DNA of 59,448 nt from an uncultured Oscillibacter sp. (GCA_945868085.1 CAMBKF010000009.1:1-59448), one strand, 5' to 3'. Shown: positions 16,410-23,818, counted from the first letter of the stretch. The notes: generated from the letters alone by a model not told the origin. Made by a program: numbers and translations.

Positions 16410-16438
16410 TTGTGATAGGCGGCGATCCATAGTATAAT
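16410..16438 (+). promoter_or_regulatory. Sigma-A promoter of ywiB-argS
   Basis: TTGTGA (16410-16415) and a perfect TATAAT (16433-16438) are 17 bases apart. The leader to ywiB is about 140 bases and contains a long hairpin. Confidence 0.65.
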
Positions 16439-16478
16439 TGATTGGTTAGTATGGCCGGATCCGGACGGATCGGCCCCG

Positions 16479-16546
16479 GGCGCCGCACGGGCTTCTCCCC
16501 TCTGCATGTATTATATACTCCAGGGGCTCATCCCGTGCCCGGCGCC
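16479..16546 (+). promoter_or_regulatory. Long hairpin in the ywiB-argS leader
   Basis: GGCGCC plus GCACGGG (16479-16491) pairs with CCCGTGC plus GGCGCC (16532-16546), enclosing a weaker CCCCT/AGGGG stem near 16497-16526. It ends about 25 bases before the ywiB ribosome binding site. I found no T-box hallmark here and no U tract, so control, if any, would be at RNA stability or translation. Confidence 0.35.
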
Positions 16547-16585
16547 GCCGCCCACAGGTATCAAAAGCCCACAAGGAGGCACGCT

Positions 16586-17014
16586 ATGGAAGGAACCGCA
16601 CAAATTCGCATCGCCAGCCGCAGCGTGTTCGGCGGCGTGGAGGATGTGATCCGCATGGAGGGCACCGCCGCCGTGGAAAAGACCGACTACGGCTGGCACC
16701 TGCAGTACGAGGCCGTGAACTGCGAGGATGAAAAATCCGCCATTCGCTCGGACGTGAAGGTGGAGACCGCCACCCGCCGGGCCATCCTGGTCAACGAGGG
16801 GGAGGGCTACGGCCTGCTTCTGGACCCCGCCGCCGTCACCGCCACGCAGATCAAGACCCCTCAGGGCAGCCTCACCCTGAATGTGAAAACCAAGGAGGTC
16901 ACCTGGGATCTGGCCGGACAAAAGGACGGCTCGGTGATCCTGGAGTATATGCTGCTGGTCGGCATGCAGCCCGTGAGCGCGCTGCGGGTCAGTTTATTTT
17001 TGAAAAAACAGTAA
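16586..17014 (+). CDS. ywiB: DUF1934 family protein (YwiB-like)
   Basis: The 142-residue protein begins MEGTAQIRIASRSVFGGVED and has the alternating beta-strand pattern of the DUF1934 small beta-barrel family, with RRAILVNEGEGYGLLLDPAAV in the middle and SVILEYMLLVGMQPVSALRVSL at the end. Its biochemical role is unknown. The ATG at 16586 has an AAGGAGG site seven bases upstream. It lies 12 bases before argS, the same arrangement as ywiB-argS in Bacillus subtilis, which supports the assignment and a shared transcript. Confidence 0.8.
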   Translation: MEGTAQIRIASRSVFGGVEDVIRMEGTAAVEKTDYGWHLQYEAVNCEDEKSAIRSDVKVETATRRAILVNEGEGYGLLLDPAAVTATQIKTPQGSLTLNVKTKEVTWDLAGQKDGSVILEYMLLVGMQPVSALRVSLFLKKQ

Positions 17015-17026
17015 GGAGTAACTGCT

Positions 17027-18769
17027 ATGAATATGATACAAAACGCCAAGGACCAGGTGCTGGAGCTGACCCTGACCGCCTACCGCAAGGCCGCCGCGGC
17101 CGGGCTCCTGCCCGCCGACTGCCCCGTGCAGCCCTCGGTGGAGATCCCCAAGGACACCGCCAACGGCGACTATACCACCACCTTCTGTCTGGCTGCCGCC
17201 AAGGCCCTGCGCAAGAATCCCCGGGAGGTGGCCCAGATCCTGCTGGACAACATGGACCTGGAGGGCAGCTACTTTACCTCCGCCGCCATGGCAGGCCCCG
17301 GCTTTCTGAACTTCACCCTGGGCACCCGCTGGTTCGGCGAGACCGTCTGCGCCGTGCAGCAGGCGGGGGCGGACTACGGCAAAAACGACATGCTCTCCGG
17401 CAAGAAATACATGGTGGAGTTCGTCTCCGCCAACCCCACCGGCCCCATGCACATGGGCAACGCCCGGGGCGGCGTTCTGGGTGACACCCTGGCCTCGGTG
17501 CTGCAGAAATCCGGCGCCGATGTCTGGCGGGAGTTCTACGTCAACGACGCCGGCAACCAGATCGAGAAATTCGCCAAGAGCCTGGAGGCCCGGTACTTCC
17601 AGATCTTCCGGGGCGAGGACGCGGTGCCCTTCCCTGAGGACGGCTACCACGGCGACGACATCCGGGAGCTGGCTCAGCTCTACGCCGACGCCCACGGCGA
17701 CGACCTGCTGCATGTGGATGAAAAGACCCGCCACGATACCCTGGCCCAGTTCGGCCTGGCCCACAATATCCCAAAGATGAAGGCGGATCTGGCCCGGTAC
17801 GGCATTCAGTACGACGAGTGGTTCTTCGAGTCCAGCCTCCACGAGAGCGGCTATGTGGCAGACTCCGTGGCGGAGCTGACCAAGCGGGGCTACACCTATG
17901 AAAAGGACGGCGCCCTGTGGCTGAAGACCAGCGAGATCCTCACTCAGCAGCTGAAGGCCGCCGGCAAGAGCGACGAGGCCATCGAAAAGCTGGGCCTGAA
18001 GGACGACGTTCTCCGCCGTGCCAACGGCTTCTACACCTACTTCGCCGCCGACATCGCCTATCACCGCAACAAATTCGCCGTCCGTGGCTTTGACAAGGTC
18101 ATCAACATCTGGGGTGCCGACCACCACGGCCACGTGGCCCGGCTGAAGGGCGCCATGGACGCCCTGGGCCTGGATGGCACGAACCGCCTGGACATCGTGC
18201 TCATGCAGCTGGTAAAGCTGGTGCAGGACGGGGAGATCGTCCGCATGTCCAAGCGCACCGGCAAGGCCGTGTCTCTCACGGACCTGCTGGACATGGTCCC
18301 CGTGGACGCCTGCCGCTACTTCTTCAACGCCAAGCCCGAGACCCAGATGGAGTTCGACCTGGGCCTGGCCGTCCGGGAGGACAGCGAAAACCCCGTGTAC
18401 TATGTCCAGTACGCCCACGCCCGCATCTGCACCTTGCTGAAGAATCTGGCTGCCGACGGCCACGCCGTCCCGGCTCCGGAAACCGTAGACTTCTCCCTGC
18501 TGACAGATCCCACGGAGCTGGCCCTCATCAAGCAGATCGCCAACTACTGCGACATTGTGCGTCTGGCCGCCCGGGACTATGATCCCAGCTTCATCAACCG
18601 CTATCTCACGGACCTGGCCGCCGCCTTCCACAAGTTCTACAACGCCTGCCGCATCAAGGGCGAGGCCGAGGACCTGCTGAATGCCCGGCTCCTGCTGGCG
18701 GACACCGCCCGCAGCGTCCTGAAAAACGGTATGGAGCTCATCGGCTGCTCTGCCCCGGAGAAGATGTGA
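17027..18769 (+). CDS. argS: Arginyl-tRNA synthetase
   Basis: The enzyme charges tRNA-Arg with arginine. The 580-residue protein carries an N-terminal Add1-like domain, the class I HIGH-type motif in ANPTGPMHMGNARGG (about residues 137-151), the KMSKS-related segment VRMSKRTGK (about 404-412) and a C-terminal DALR anticodon-binding domain. Length and motif order are normal. It is expressed with ywiB and ends at a strong terminator. Confidence 0.97.
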   Translation: MNMIQNAKDQVLELTLTAYRKAAAAGLLPADCPVQPSVEIPKDTANGDYTTTFCLAAAKALRKNPREVAQILLDNMDLEGSYFTSAAMAGPGFLNFTLGTRWFGETVCAVQQAGADYGKNDMLSGKKYMVEFVSANPTGPMHMGNARGGVLGDTLASVLQKSGADVWREFYVNDAGNQIEKFAKSLEARYFQIFRGEDAVPFPEDGYHGDDIRELAQLYADAHGDDLLHVDEKTRHDTLAQFGLAHNIPKMKADLARYGIQYDEWFFESSLHESGYVADSVAELTKRGYTYEKDGALWLKTSEILTQQLKAAGKSDEAIEKLGLKDDVLRRANGFYTYFAADIAYHRNKFAVRGFDKVINIWGADHHGHVARLKGAMDALGLDGTNRLDIVLMQLVKLVQDGEIVRMSKRTGKAVSLTDLLDMVPVDACRYFFNAKPETQMEFDLGLAVREDSENPVYYVQYAHARICTLLKNLAADGHAVPAPETVDFSLLTDPTELALIKQIANYCDIVRLAARDYDPSFINRYLTDLAAAFHKFYNACRIKGEAEDLLNARLLLADTARSVLKNGMELIGCSAPEKM

Positions 18770-18801
18770 CGCCCGTCTGAAAACCTTACAGTTATAGTGA
18801 T

Positions 18802-18838
18802 AAAAGAACTCGCCATCTTACCGATGGCGAGTTCTTTT
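18802..18838. terminator. Bidirectional terminator between argS and the RHH gene
   Basis: A perfect 16-bp stem pairs 18802-18817 with 18823-18838 around a short loop, with TTTT at the 3' side on both strands. The minus-strand RHH gene stop codon (18840-18842) directly abuts it. Confidence 0.85.
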
Positions 18839-18839
18839 A

Positions 18840-19004
18840 TCATTCGTCCATGTGTTTCAGGGCAAAAAGAATACACTGGTTGATAAATTCATTCCTGCTG
18901 ATGTCAAATGCAGCAGATTTTTGGTCCACTGTTGCAAGCAAATTGGTTGATATTCGGATGGAAATAACCTCTTTTTCTTGTTTTTTCGGCAAAAATTGTT
19001 CCAC
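18840..19004 (-). CDS. Small ribbon-helix-helix DNA-binding protein
   Basis: A 54-codon gene starts at a GTG at 19004 with GGGGTGA seven bases upstream. The product reads VEQFLPKKQEKEVISIRIST followed by NLLATVDQKSAAFDISRNEF and INQCILFALKHMDE. This is the CopG/Arc pattern: a beta strand (EVISIRI), helix A, a short turn and helix B (SRNEFINQCILFAL). Such proteins are dimeric repressors, often antitoxins or plasmid/mobile-element regulators. No toxin-like gene adjoins it. The gene and its upstream are clearly more AT-rich than their surroundings, which suggests acquisition. The DNA target is unknown. Confidence 0.7.
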   Translation of the reverse strand: MEQFLPKKQEKEVISIRISTNLLATVDQKSAAFDISRNEFINQCILFALKHMDE

Positions 19005-19179
19005 TTTTTGCTCACCCCTTGACCAATTGTATTTGAAAGTGTATAATTCGTATATATTTTATATTTAATATACAATATCGAATATTTTACAGAGCACCGG
19101 GTTTGGGGACGGCAAAGACCGCCCACACATAATTTCGCCCCATTGGGCCGGAATTATCCCGCCGTTTTCATTTAAAAAT
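19005..19179. other. AT-rich intergenic region upstream of the RHH gene
   Basis: The stretch is strongly AT-rich around 19040-19090 and holds short AT palindromes, including GTATAT/ATATAC around 19048-19073, that could be promoter and operator sequence for the RHH gene. I could not fix -35 and -10 boxes. Toward spmB there are short GC inverted repeats (about 19110-19165) without a U tract. Confidence 0.35.
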
Positions 19180-19704
19180 TCAAAACATCCACCGCACCGT
19201 CCAGGCCGCGGCCAAAAAGCCCGCCAGATCCGCCGCCAGGGCCGCCGGGATGGTGTGCCGGGTGCGGCGAATGCCCGCCGCGCCGTAATACACCGCCACG
19301 GTGTAGAAGGTGGTCTCCGTGCTCCCCAGCATCACCGCCGCCGTGCGGCCGATGGTGCTGTCCGGGCCGTAGATCTGCATGATCTCGCTGCCCACGGCCA
19401 GGGCCCCGCTGCCGCTGACCGGGCGTATGAGCAGTAGCCCCACCGTCTCCGGTGGGATGCCCAAAAACGTCAGCGCCGGGGTCAGCACCCGGGTCAGCAC
19501 CTCCAGGGCCCCGCTGGCCCGGAGCATATACACCGCTGTCAGCAGGGCCACCAGGGGCGGCAGGATCCGCAGCACAACATGCAGGCCCTCTCCGGCCCCG
19601 GCCGTCAGGGCGGAGAATACATCCACCCGGCGTCCCAAGGCGTATGCCGCCGCTCCGGCCAGCAGCAGGGGGATCAGATAATCACTCAGCCGCGCAAGGA
19701 TCAT
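19180..19704 (-). CDS. spmB: Spore maturation protein B
   Basis: SpmB and SpmA are membrane proteins needed for normal dehydration of the spore core. The 174-residue protein has several hydrophobic segments and the nucleoside-recognition (Gate) pattern RPVSGSGALAVGSEIMQIYGPDS (about residues 92-114), followed by MLGSTETTFYTVAVYYGAAGIRRTRH. The ATG at 19704 overlaps the spmA stop by one base (TGATG), so the pair is translationally coupled. Length matches the family. Confidence 0.93.
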   Translation of the reverse strand: MILARLSDYLIPLLLAGAAAYALGRRVDVFSALTAGAGEGLHVVLRILPPLVALLTAVYMLRASGALEVLTRVLTPALTFLGIPPETVGLLLIRPVSGSGALAVGSEIMQIYGPDSTIGRTAAVMLGSTETTFYTVAVYYGAAGIRRTRHTIPAALAADLAGFLAAAWTVRWMF

Positions 19705-20279
19705 CACCGCACCACCCGTTCCAGGAGCCGCGCGGTAAGCAGCCCCACAGACACCGATAAAAGGGAGCTGATCCACACCGCCGGCAGTATGTCAAAGGGC
19801 GCAGCGGATCCGCACCCCGCCCGCACCGCCGCCACCGTGGTGGGCAGCAGCTGCACAGAGGCGGTGTTCAGCACCACCAGGCGGCAAAGCTCGTTGCTGG
19901 CAGTGCCCTCCGCCCCCAGGGCCATGCGCCGGGCGGCGCGGATACCCAGGGGTGTGGCGGCGTTGCCCAGGCCCAGGAGGTTGGCCGACAGGTTGCCGCT
20001 CACCGCCGCCATGGTCTCCGGGTCCCGGCAGGCCCCGGGCAGCAGCCGCCGCAGCAGCGGCCGAAACAGCGCCGCCAGCTTTGCCTCCAGTCCGCACTGC
20101 TTTAAAAGCTCCATAAAGCCCGACCACAGGCACAGCACTCCCGCCAGGGAAATGCATAGCTCCACGGCGGCCCGTGCGCCATCCAGCGCCGCGGCGGAAA
20201 CCGCCGCCATGGAGCCGTTGGCCGCGCCGCAGATAACGGCCGCCGCCGTTATGGCGACCCAGATGAATGCCATTGCCAT
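19704..20279 (-). CDS. spmA: Spore maturation protein A
   Basis: This is the membrane partner of SpmB. The roughly 191-residue protein starts MAMAFIWVAITAAAVICGA and has the Gate-domain motif ANLLGLGNAATPLGIRAARRM (about residues 100-120) and the C-terminal SNELCRLVVLNTASVQLLPTT segment. Two ATG codons (20279 and 20273) both fit the AGGTGAGG site; I chose the first. A CATATAGT sequence upstream (about 20295-20302) resembles a sporulation sigma-E -10 box, but no matching -35 box was found at the right distance. Confidence 0.9.
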   Translation of the reverse strand: MAMAFIWVAITAAAVICGAANGSMAAVSAAALDGARAAVELCISLAGVLCLWSGFMELLKQCGLEAKLAALFRPLLRRLLPGACRDPETMAAVSGNLSANLLGLGNAATPLGIRAARRMALGAEGTASNELCRLVVLNTASVQLLPTTVAAVRAGCGSAAPFDILPAVWISSLLSVSVGLLTARLLERVVR

Positions 20280-20357
20280 TTTCCTCACCTCATAGGACTA
20301 TATGCACAAAGTCGGCGAATAATAAATATGAAATAGGGAGAATTTGCCGAAGTTTGG

Positions 20358-20386
20358 TTGACTTCAGAGACACACTGTGACATAAT
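20358..20386 (+). promoter_or_regulatory. Sigma-A promoter of abrB
   Basis: TTGACT (20358-20363) and CATAAT (20381-20386) are 17 bases apart, 35 bases before the abrB start codon. Confidence 0.65.
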
Positions 20387-20420
20387 GAGTAAACACCAAT
20401 AAGGAAAAAGGGGTATTTGT

Positions 20421-20666
20421 GTGAAATCTACCGGTATCGTTCGAAAAGTTGACGAGCTTGGCCGAATCGTTCTGCCTGCAGAACTGCGGCGCACGCTGAA
20501 CATTGCGGAAAAGGATCCCCTGGAGATCTATGTGGACGGGGATTCCGTGATCCTGCGCAAGCACGAGGATCGGTGCATATTCTGCGAAAACAAGGAGCAG
20601 ATCCTGGACTTTCGGGGCAAGCACATCTGCCTCAAATGTCTGGCGCAGCTGAAAAAAGCCCGCTGA
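20421..20666 (+). CDS. abrB: AbrB-family transition regulator with Cys4 C-terminus
   Basis: AbrB-type proteins are dimeric swapped-hairpin DNA binders that repress post-exponential genes. The N-terminal 47 residues are typical (MKSTGIVRKVDELGRIVLPA, then ELRRTLNI and DPLEIYVDGDSVILRK). The rest differs from Bacillus AbrB: it carries CIFC (Cys 52, 55) and CLKC (Cys 70, 73), a probable zinc ribbon replacing the usual multimerisation domain. The start is a GTG at 20421. It is convergent with rsmI, and with the TrmN6-like gene this recalls the yabB-yazA-rsmI-abrB neighbourhood of Bacillus. Confidence 0.9.
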   Translation: MKSTGIVRKVDELGRIVLPAELRRTLNIAEKDPLEIYVDGDSVILRKHEDRCIFCENKEQILDFRGKHICLKCLAQLKKAR

Positions 20667-20667
20667 T

Positions 20668-20701
20668 AAAAAGCAGGGGAGTGGATACTCCCCTGCTTTT
20701 T
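20668..20701. terminator. Bidirectional terminator between abrB and rsmI
   Basis: AAAAAGCAGGGGAG (20668-20681) pairs perfectly with 20688-20701. T runs occur on both strands, which suits the convergent genes on either side. Confidence 0.85.
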
Positions 20702-20725
20702 GTCTGCCGGATCTGCTTTGCGGCT

Positions 20726-21559
20726 TTATTTTTCCGCCTTCAGCACGGCGTCATAGAGCTCATTCTTGTTCAGCTCTGTCTGGGCCGCCACCGTACGGAT
20801 GGCTTCCTTCATTTTCATGCCGCCTGCGCGCAGCTGCTGCACCCGGCTCACGCCCTCCTCCAGGGTCACCGCCGGCTCCTCTGTCGGCTGCGCCCCGGCC
20901 ACCACCAGCACATATTCGCCCCGGGGCTCCTTCTCCGCATACAGGGCCACCGCCCGGGAAAGGGTGGTACGCAGTGTCTCCTCGTGGAGCTTGGTCAGCT
21001 CCCGGCACAGGGCCACGGGCCGGTCACCCAGGATCTCCGCCATGTCTGAAAGCGTAGCTCGCAGCTTGTGGGGCGCCTCGTGGAACACCATGGTCCGCTC
21101 CTCGTTCTGCAGCTTCAGCAGCGCCCCCCGGCGCTCTTTTTTATTGGCCGAGAGAAATCCCTCAAAGGTAAACCGCCCCGTGGGCAGTCCCGACACCGCC
21201 AGGGCGCAGATGGCCGCGCAGCAGCCGGGAATGGCCTCCACGGTAACGCCGTTTTCCCTGCACAGGCGCACCAGATCCTCCCCGGGATCACTGATAGCCG
21301 GGGTCCCGGCATCCGTCACCAGGGCGCAGGTCTCCCCTGCCAGCAGCCGGGCCAGGATGGCCTGTCCCGCCGAGGCGCGGTTGTGCTCGTGATAACTCAC
21401 CAGGGGCTTTTTGATGCCGAAATGGTTCAGCAGCTTCATGGACACCCGCGTGTCCTCGGCGGCGATGAAGTCCGCCTGCTCCAGGGTCTCCACGCCTCGG
21501 GGGGAAAAGTCCCCCAGATTCCCGATGGGTGTGGCCACCAAATACAGCGTTCCAGCCAT
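20726..21559 (-). CDS. rsmI: 16S rRNA (cytidine1402-2'-O)-methyltransferase
   Basis: RsmI methylates the ribose of C1402 in the decoding centre. The 277-residue protein is of standard length. It begins MAGTLYLVATPIGNLGDFSP and contains AAEDTRVSMKLLNHFGI, TDAGTPAISDPGEDLV (SAM site, about residues 80-95) and FHEAPHKLRATLSDM with RPVALCRELTKLHEE (about 155-195). It lies six bases downstream of the TrmN6-like methyltransferase and shares its promoter. Confidence 0.96.
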   Translation of the reverse strand: MAGTLYLVATPIGNLGDFSPRGVETLEQADFIAAEDTRVSMKLLNHFGIKKPLVSYHEHNRASAGQAILARLLAGETCALVTDAGTPAISDPGEDLVRLCRENGVTVEAIPGCCAAICALAVSGLPTGRFTFEGFLSANKKERRGALLKLQNEERTMVFHEAPHKLRATLSDMAEILGDRPVALCRELTKLHEETLRTTLSRAVALYAEKEPRGEYVLVVAGAQPTEEPAVTLEEGVSRVQQLRAGGMKMKEAIRTVAAQTELNKNELYDAVLKAEK

Positions 21560-21565
21560 AGTTTT

Positions 21566-22291
21566 CTACTCCTTATCCCGAAAATAGATCTGCGAGAGCT
21601 CCGCGCTCTCCCCGCCGTCCGGATCCCGCAGCAGCAGCGGCGACAGCACGGTAAGACCCGGCCGGCCGCCCTTTTTGGCCTCCAGCAGCAGCAGTTTAGG
21701 CGCACTTTGGGCCGTGTTCTGCACCAGGCGCAGCCGCTTGGGCTCCAGCGAGCGGCTTTGCAGGCAGGCAAACAGCTCCGGCATCCGCTCCACCCGGAAC
21801 ACCAGGCAGAAGCTGCCGCCATAGCGCAGCAGCCGCCCGGCGGCGGCGCAGAGCTGGGGCAGCGTGCAGGTTTCGTCCGACCGGGCCAGGCCCCGGCTCT
21901 CCGTCTGCGCCACGGCCCCCCGGGCCGCATCAAAATACGGTGGATTGCTCACCACCAGGTCAAAGCTGCCCGCCTCGGGCAGCTGCGCCGGCTCCCGCAG
22001 GTCCGCCTGGAGGCTTCTCACCCGGTCCGACAGGCCGTTCAGCGCTGTATTTTGCTCCGCCAGGGCCACTGCCGCCGCCTGCAGCTCCACATTGGTCACC
22101 CGCAGGTCCGGCTCTCTCGCCAGCAGCAGCAGACCCAGCAGGCCTGTCCCGGCCCCCAGGTCGCACACCCGCTCTCCCCGCCGCAGCCGGGGAAAGCTCC
22201 CCAGCAGGAACGAATCCGTCCCCGGCTGAAACAGCCCGTCATCAAACAAAAAACGGAAGCCGCCGGGCCAAAGCTGATCCTGTTTTACCAC
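21566..22291 (-). CDS. TrmN6/YabB-like tRNA or nucleic-acid (adenine-N6) methyltransferase
   Basis: The family includes the enzyme that methylates A37 of tRNA1-Val. The 241-residue protein has a SAM-binding motif VCDLGAGTGLLGLLLLA (about residues 40-56) and the N6-methylase catalytic motif VSNPPYFDAARG (about 107-118). The start is a GTG at 22291 with AAGGGGG upstream; an ORF extending further upstream would run through a terminator and promoter and is not used. It is coupled to rsmI. The exact substrate is inferred. Confidence 0.88.
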   Translation of the reverse strand: MVKQDQLWPGGFRFLFDDGLFQPGTDSFLLGSFPRLRRGERVCDLGAGTGLLGLLLLAREPDLRVTNVELQAAAVALAEQNTALNGLSDRVRSLQADLREPAQLPEAGSFDLVVSNPPYFDAARGAVAQTESRGLARSDETCTLPQLCAAAGRLLRYGGSFCLVFRVERMPELFACLQSRSLEPKRLRLVQNTAQSAPKLLLLEAKKGGRPGLTVLSPLLLRDPDGGESAELSQIYFRDKE

Positions 22292-22324
22292 GGCAGCGCC
22301 CCCTTTCCCGTCCGATTTTTCCTT

Positions 22325-22353
22325 ATTATAATATAAAAACCACTCCAGGGCAA
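22325..22353 (-). promoter_or_regulatory. Promoter of the TrmN6-like/rsmI operon inside a terminator
   Basis: On the minus strand, TTGCCC (22348-22353) and TATAAT (22325-22330) are 17 bases apart. The -35 box is part of the hairpin at 22340-22366, and the spacer contains its U tract, the same architecture as at ymdB. Confidence 0.5.
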
Positions 22354-22366
22354 TGCCCCGGAGCGG
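22340..22366 (-). terminator. Second terminator after the ferredoxin gene
   Basis: CC-CTCC-GGGC pairs with GCCC-GGAG-GG with small mismatches between 22340 and 22366, and TTTTT follows on the minus strand. Confidence 0.6.
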
Positions 22367-22385
22367 TCCGCAGATCTTTTGGCAG

Positions 22386-22417
22386 AAAAAACACCGCAGG
22401 GCAAAGCCCTGCGGTGT
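22386..22417 (-). terminator. Intrinsic terminator of the ferredoxin gene
   Basis: A perfect 12-bp stem (22391-22402 with 22406-22417) with a three-base loop is followed on the minus strand by a T run. Confidence 0.85.
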
Positions 22418-22439
22418 CTGTCTTGCTACTATGTAAGAT

Positions 22440-22613
22440 TTATTCAGCGGGGCTGATAGCGCCGTTGGGGCAAGTATCGCTGCAGGAACCGCAGTCCAGG
22501 CAAGCGTTTGCATCGATCACATAGGTAGCGTCGCCCTGGGAAATAGCACCCACGGGGCAAGCATCTGCGCAAGCGCCGCAGCTGACGCAAGCAGAACCGA
22601 TCTGATAAGCCAT
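22440..22613 (-). CDS. Small 2[4Fe-4S] ferredoxin
   Basis: The 57-residue protein is a clostridial-type electron carrier. It begins MAYQIGSACVSCGACADACP and has two full cluster motifs, CVSCGACADACP (Cys 9, 12, 15, 19) and CLDCGSCSDTCP in the second half, each binding a [4Fe-4S] cluster. It starts at an ATG with GGAGGTG upstream and has its own promoter and terminators, so it is a monocistronic, probably well-expressed gene. Partner enzymes cannot be named from context. Confidence 0.95.
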   Translation of the reverse strand: MAYQIGSACVSCGACADACPVGAISQGDATYVIDANACLDCGSCSDTCPNGAISPAE

Positions 22614-22643
22614 AAGAGCACCTCCATTAAGATTTGTACCCCC

Positions 22644-22671
22644 ATTGTATCACAAGAAATCCAAAAAGCAA
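22644..22671 (-). promoter_or_regulatory. Promoter of the ferredoxin gene
   Basis: TTGCTT (22666-22671) and TACAAT (22644-22649) are 16 bases apart on the minus strand. Confidence 0.55.
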
Positions 22672-22749
22672 GTATAATCTATTGGGAAAAGTTTCATTTT
22701 GGCAAAAGAAAACAAAAAAACATACCTGTTCACAGATTGTTTTCAAAAA

Positions 22750-22766
22750 GGTCAAAGAAAGTCAAA
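22750..22766 (+). promoter_or_regulatory. CtsR operator 1
   Basis: GGTCAAA-GAA-AGTCAAA matches the CtsR heptad direct repeat. It lies just upstream of the -35 box of the ctsR promoter. Confidence 0.85.
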
Positions 22767-22775
22767 GATCACCTA

Positions 22776-22803
22776 TTGACTTTGTGGGTTTCTGTGCTAT
22801 ACT
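22776..22803 (+). promoter_or_regulatory. Sigma-A promoter of ctsR-mcsA-clpC
   Basis: TTGACT (22776-22781) and TATACT (22798-22803) are 16 bases apart. A CtsR box flanks the promoter on each side, so repressor binding should block polymerase. Confidence 0.75.
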
Positions 22804-22811
22804 ACAGTCAA

Positions 22812-22828
22812 GGTCAAAGAAAGTCAAA
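22812..22828 (+). promoter_or_regulatory. CtsR operator 2
   Basis: GGTCAAA-GAA-AGTCAAA, identical to operator 1, lies immediately downstream of the -10 box over the likely transcription start. Confidence 0.88.
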
Positions 22829-22850
22829 GTCAAGATCGGAGGAAGCAAAC

Positions 22851-23300
22851 ATGGGTATTTCAGATTTGATCGCAGGATTCATTCAGGACGCATTGGATGA
22901 GGCCAACGGCGTGCTGGAGCTGCAGCGCAGTGACCTGGCGCAGCGGTTCGGGTGCGTCCCCAGCCAGATCAATTATGTGATGTCCACCCGTTTCTCCCCG
23001 GAGCATGGCTACATTGTGGAAAGCCGACGGGGCGGCGGCGGATACATCCGCATCCGGCGGGTGCAGATGGACCGGCAGGCGCTTTTGATGCACGTCATCA
23101 ATTCCATCGGCGACGAGTTGGATGGGCGCAGCGCCCAGGCCATTCTCACCAACCTGGCCCAGTCCGAGGCCGTGGCGCCTGCGGCCGCCCAAACAGCCCT
23201 GTGCGCTCTGTCCGACAGTGCCCTGCGCACGGTCCCCAAGGATCGGCGGGACGCCCTGCGGGCGGATATTTTGAAACAAATTCTCATCCATCTGGTTTGA
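22851..23300 (+). CDS. ctsR: Transcriptional repressor CtsR
   Basis: CtsR represses class III heat-shock (clp) genes and is released on protein-folding stress. The 149-residue protein starts MGISDLIAGFIQDALDEANG and has the winged-helix domain with QRSDLAQRFGCVPSQINYVM and the RRGGGGYIRI(R) wing with its thermosensing glycine loop (about residues 58-70), then a helical C-terminal domain. A GGAGG site precedes the ATG. Two CtsR boxes flank its promoter, indicating autoregulation. Confidence 0.97.
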   Translation: MGISDLIAGFIQDALDEANGVLELQRSDLAQRFGCVPSQINYVMSTRFSPEHGYIVESRRGGGGYIRIRRVQMDRQALLMHVINSIGDELDGRSAQAILTNLAQSEAVAPAAAQTALCALSDSALRTVPKDRRDALRADILKQILIHLV

Positions 23301-23323
23301 ATGGAAGTTAGGAGGAACATATT

Positions 23324-23770
23324 ATGAAGTGTGAACAATGCGGAAAGAACGAAGCGACCTTTTTCTATAAGAGCAGCGTAAACGGTCATGTGACCCAGGT
23401 CCACCTGTGCCAGGATTGTGCCCAGGCCATGGGCTACACCAGCTCTCTGCGCCGCAGCATGCGGCCCATGAGTTTGTTTGGCGATGACTTTTGGAGTCGT
23501 CCCTTCTCCCTGCTGGACCCGTTTATGGACAGCTTTGGCTCCCGGATGCTGACGGAGTTTCCCGAGCCGGGTCAGCCGGAGGTGCTTGAGCAGCCCGTCC
23601 GGGAGGAGAGATCCGCCGGCCTGGTTGACAAGGCCCAGCAGGAAGCCCTGCGCTATGAGTGCAAGCGCAATTCCCTGCAGGAGCGGCTGAAGGCCGCCGT
23701 AGAGAGCGAAAATTACGAGGAAGCCGCCCGCCTGCGGGATGAGCTTCGGGCCCTGCCCTCGCAGCAGTGA
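23324..23770 (+). CDS. mcsA: McsA-like UvrB/UvrC-motif protein (shortened)
   Basis: In Bacillus, McsA activates the protein arginine kinase McsB, which marks proteins for ClpCP. This 148-residue version has one zinc-ribbon pair, CEQC (Cys 3, 6) and CQDC (about Cys 29, 32), then a variable region, and a C-terminal UVR motif (LQERLKAAVESENYEEAARL, about residues 120-139). The second Cys-pair region of Bacillus McsA is absent, and no mcsB gene follows; clpC begins 48 bases downstream. McsA may therefore act directly on ClpC through the UVR motif. This is inference. Confidence 0.88.
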   Translation: MKCEQCGKNEATFFYKSSVNGHVTQVHLCQDCAQAMGYTSSLRRSMRPMSLFGDDFWSRPFSLLDPFMDSFGSRMLTEFPEPGQPEVLEQPVREERSAGLVDKAQQEALRYECKRNSLQERLKAAVESENYEEAARLRDELRALPSQQ

Positions 23771-23818
23771 GGGCGGCCGGCCGCTTATTAATTACAATAC
23801 CGAGAGGAAGTGTTTTAT

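Noticed and set aside
16994..18631. Minus-strand frame of 545 codons opposite argS
   Set aside because: It is antisense to argS, with no motif and no promoter or ribosome binding site.
18857..19126. 89-codon minus-strand frame behind argS
   Set aside because: It is out of frame with the RHH gene, which has a proper start, ribosome binding site and recognisable fold.
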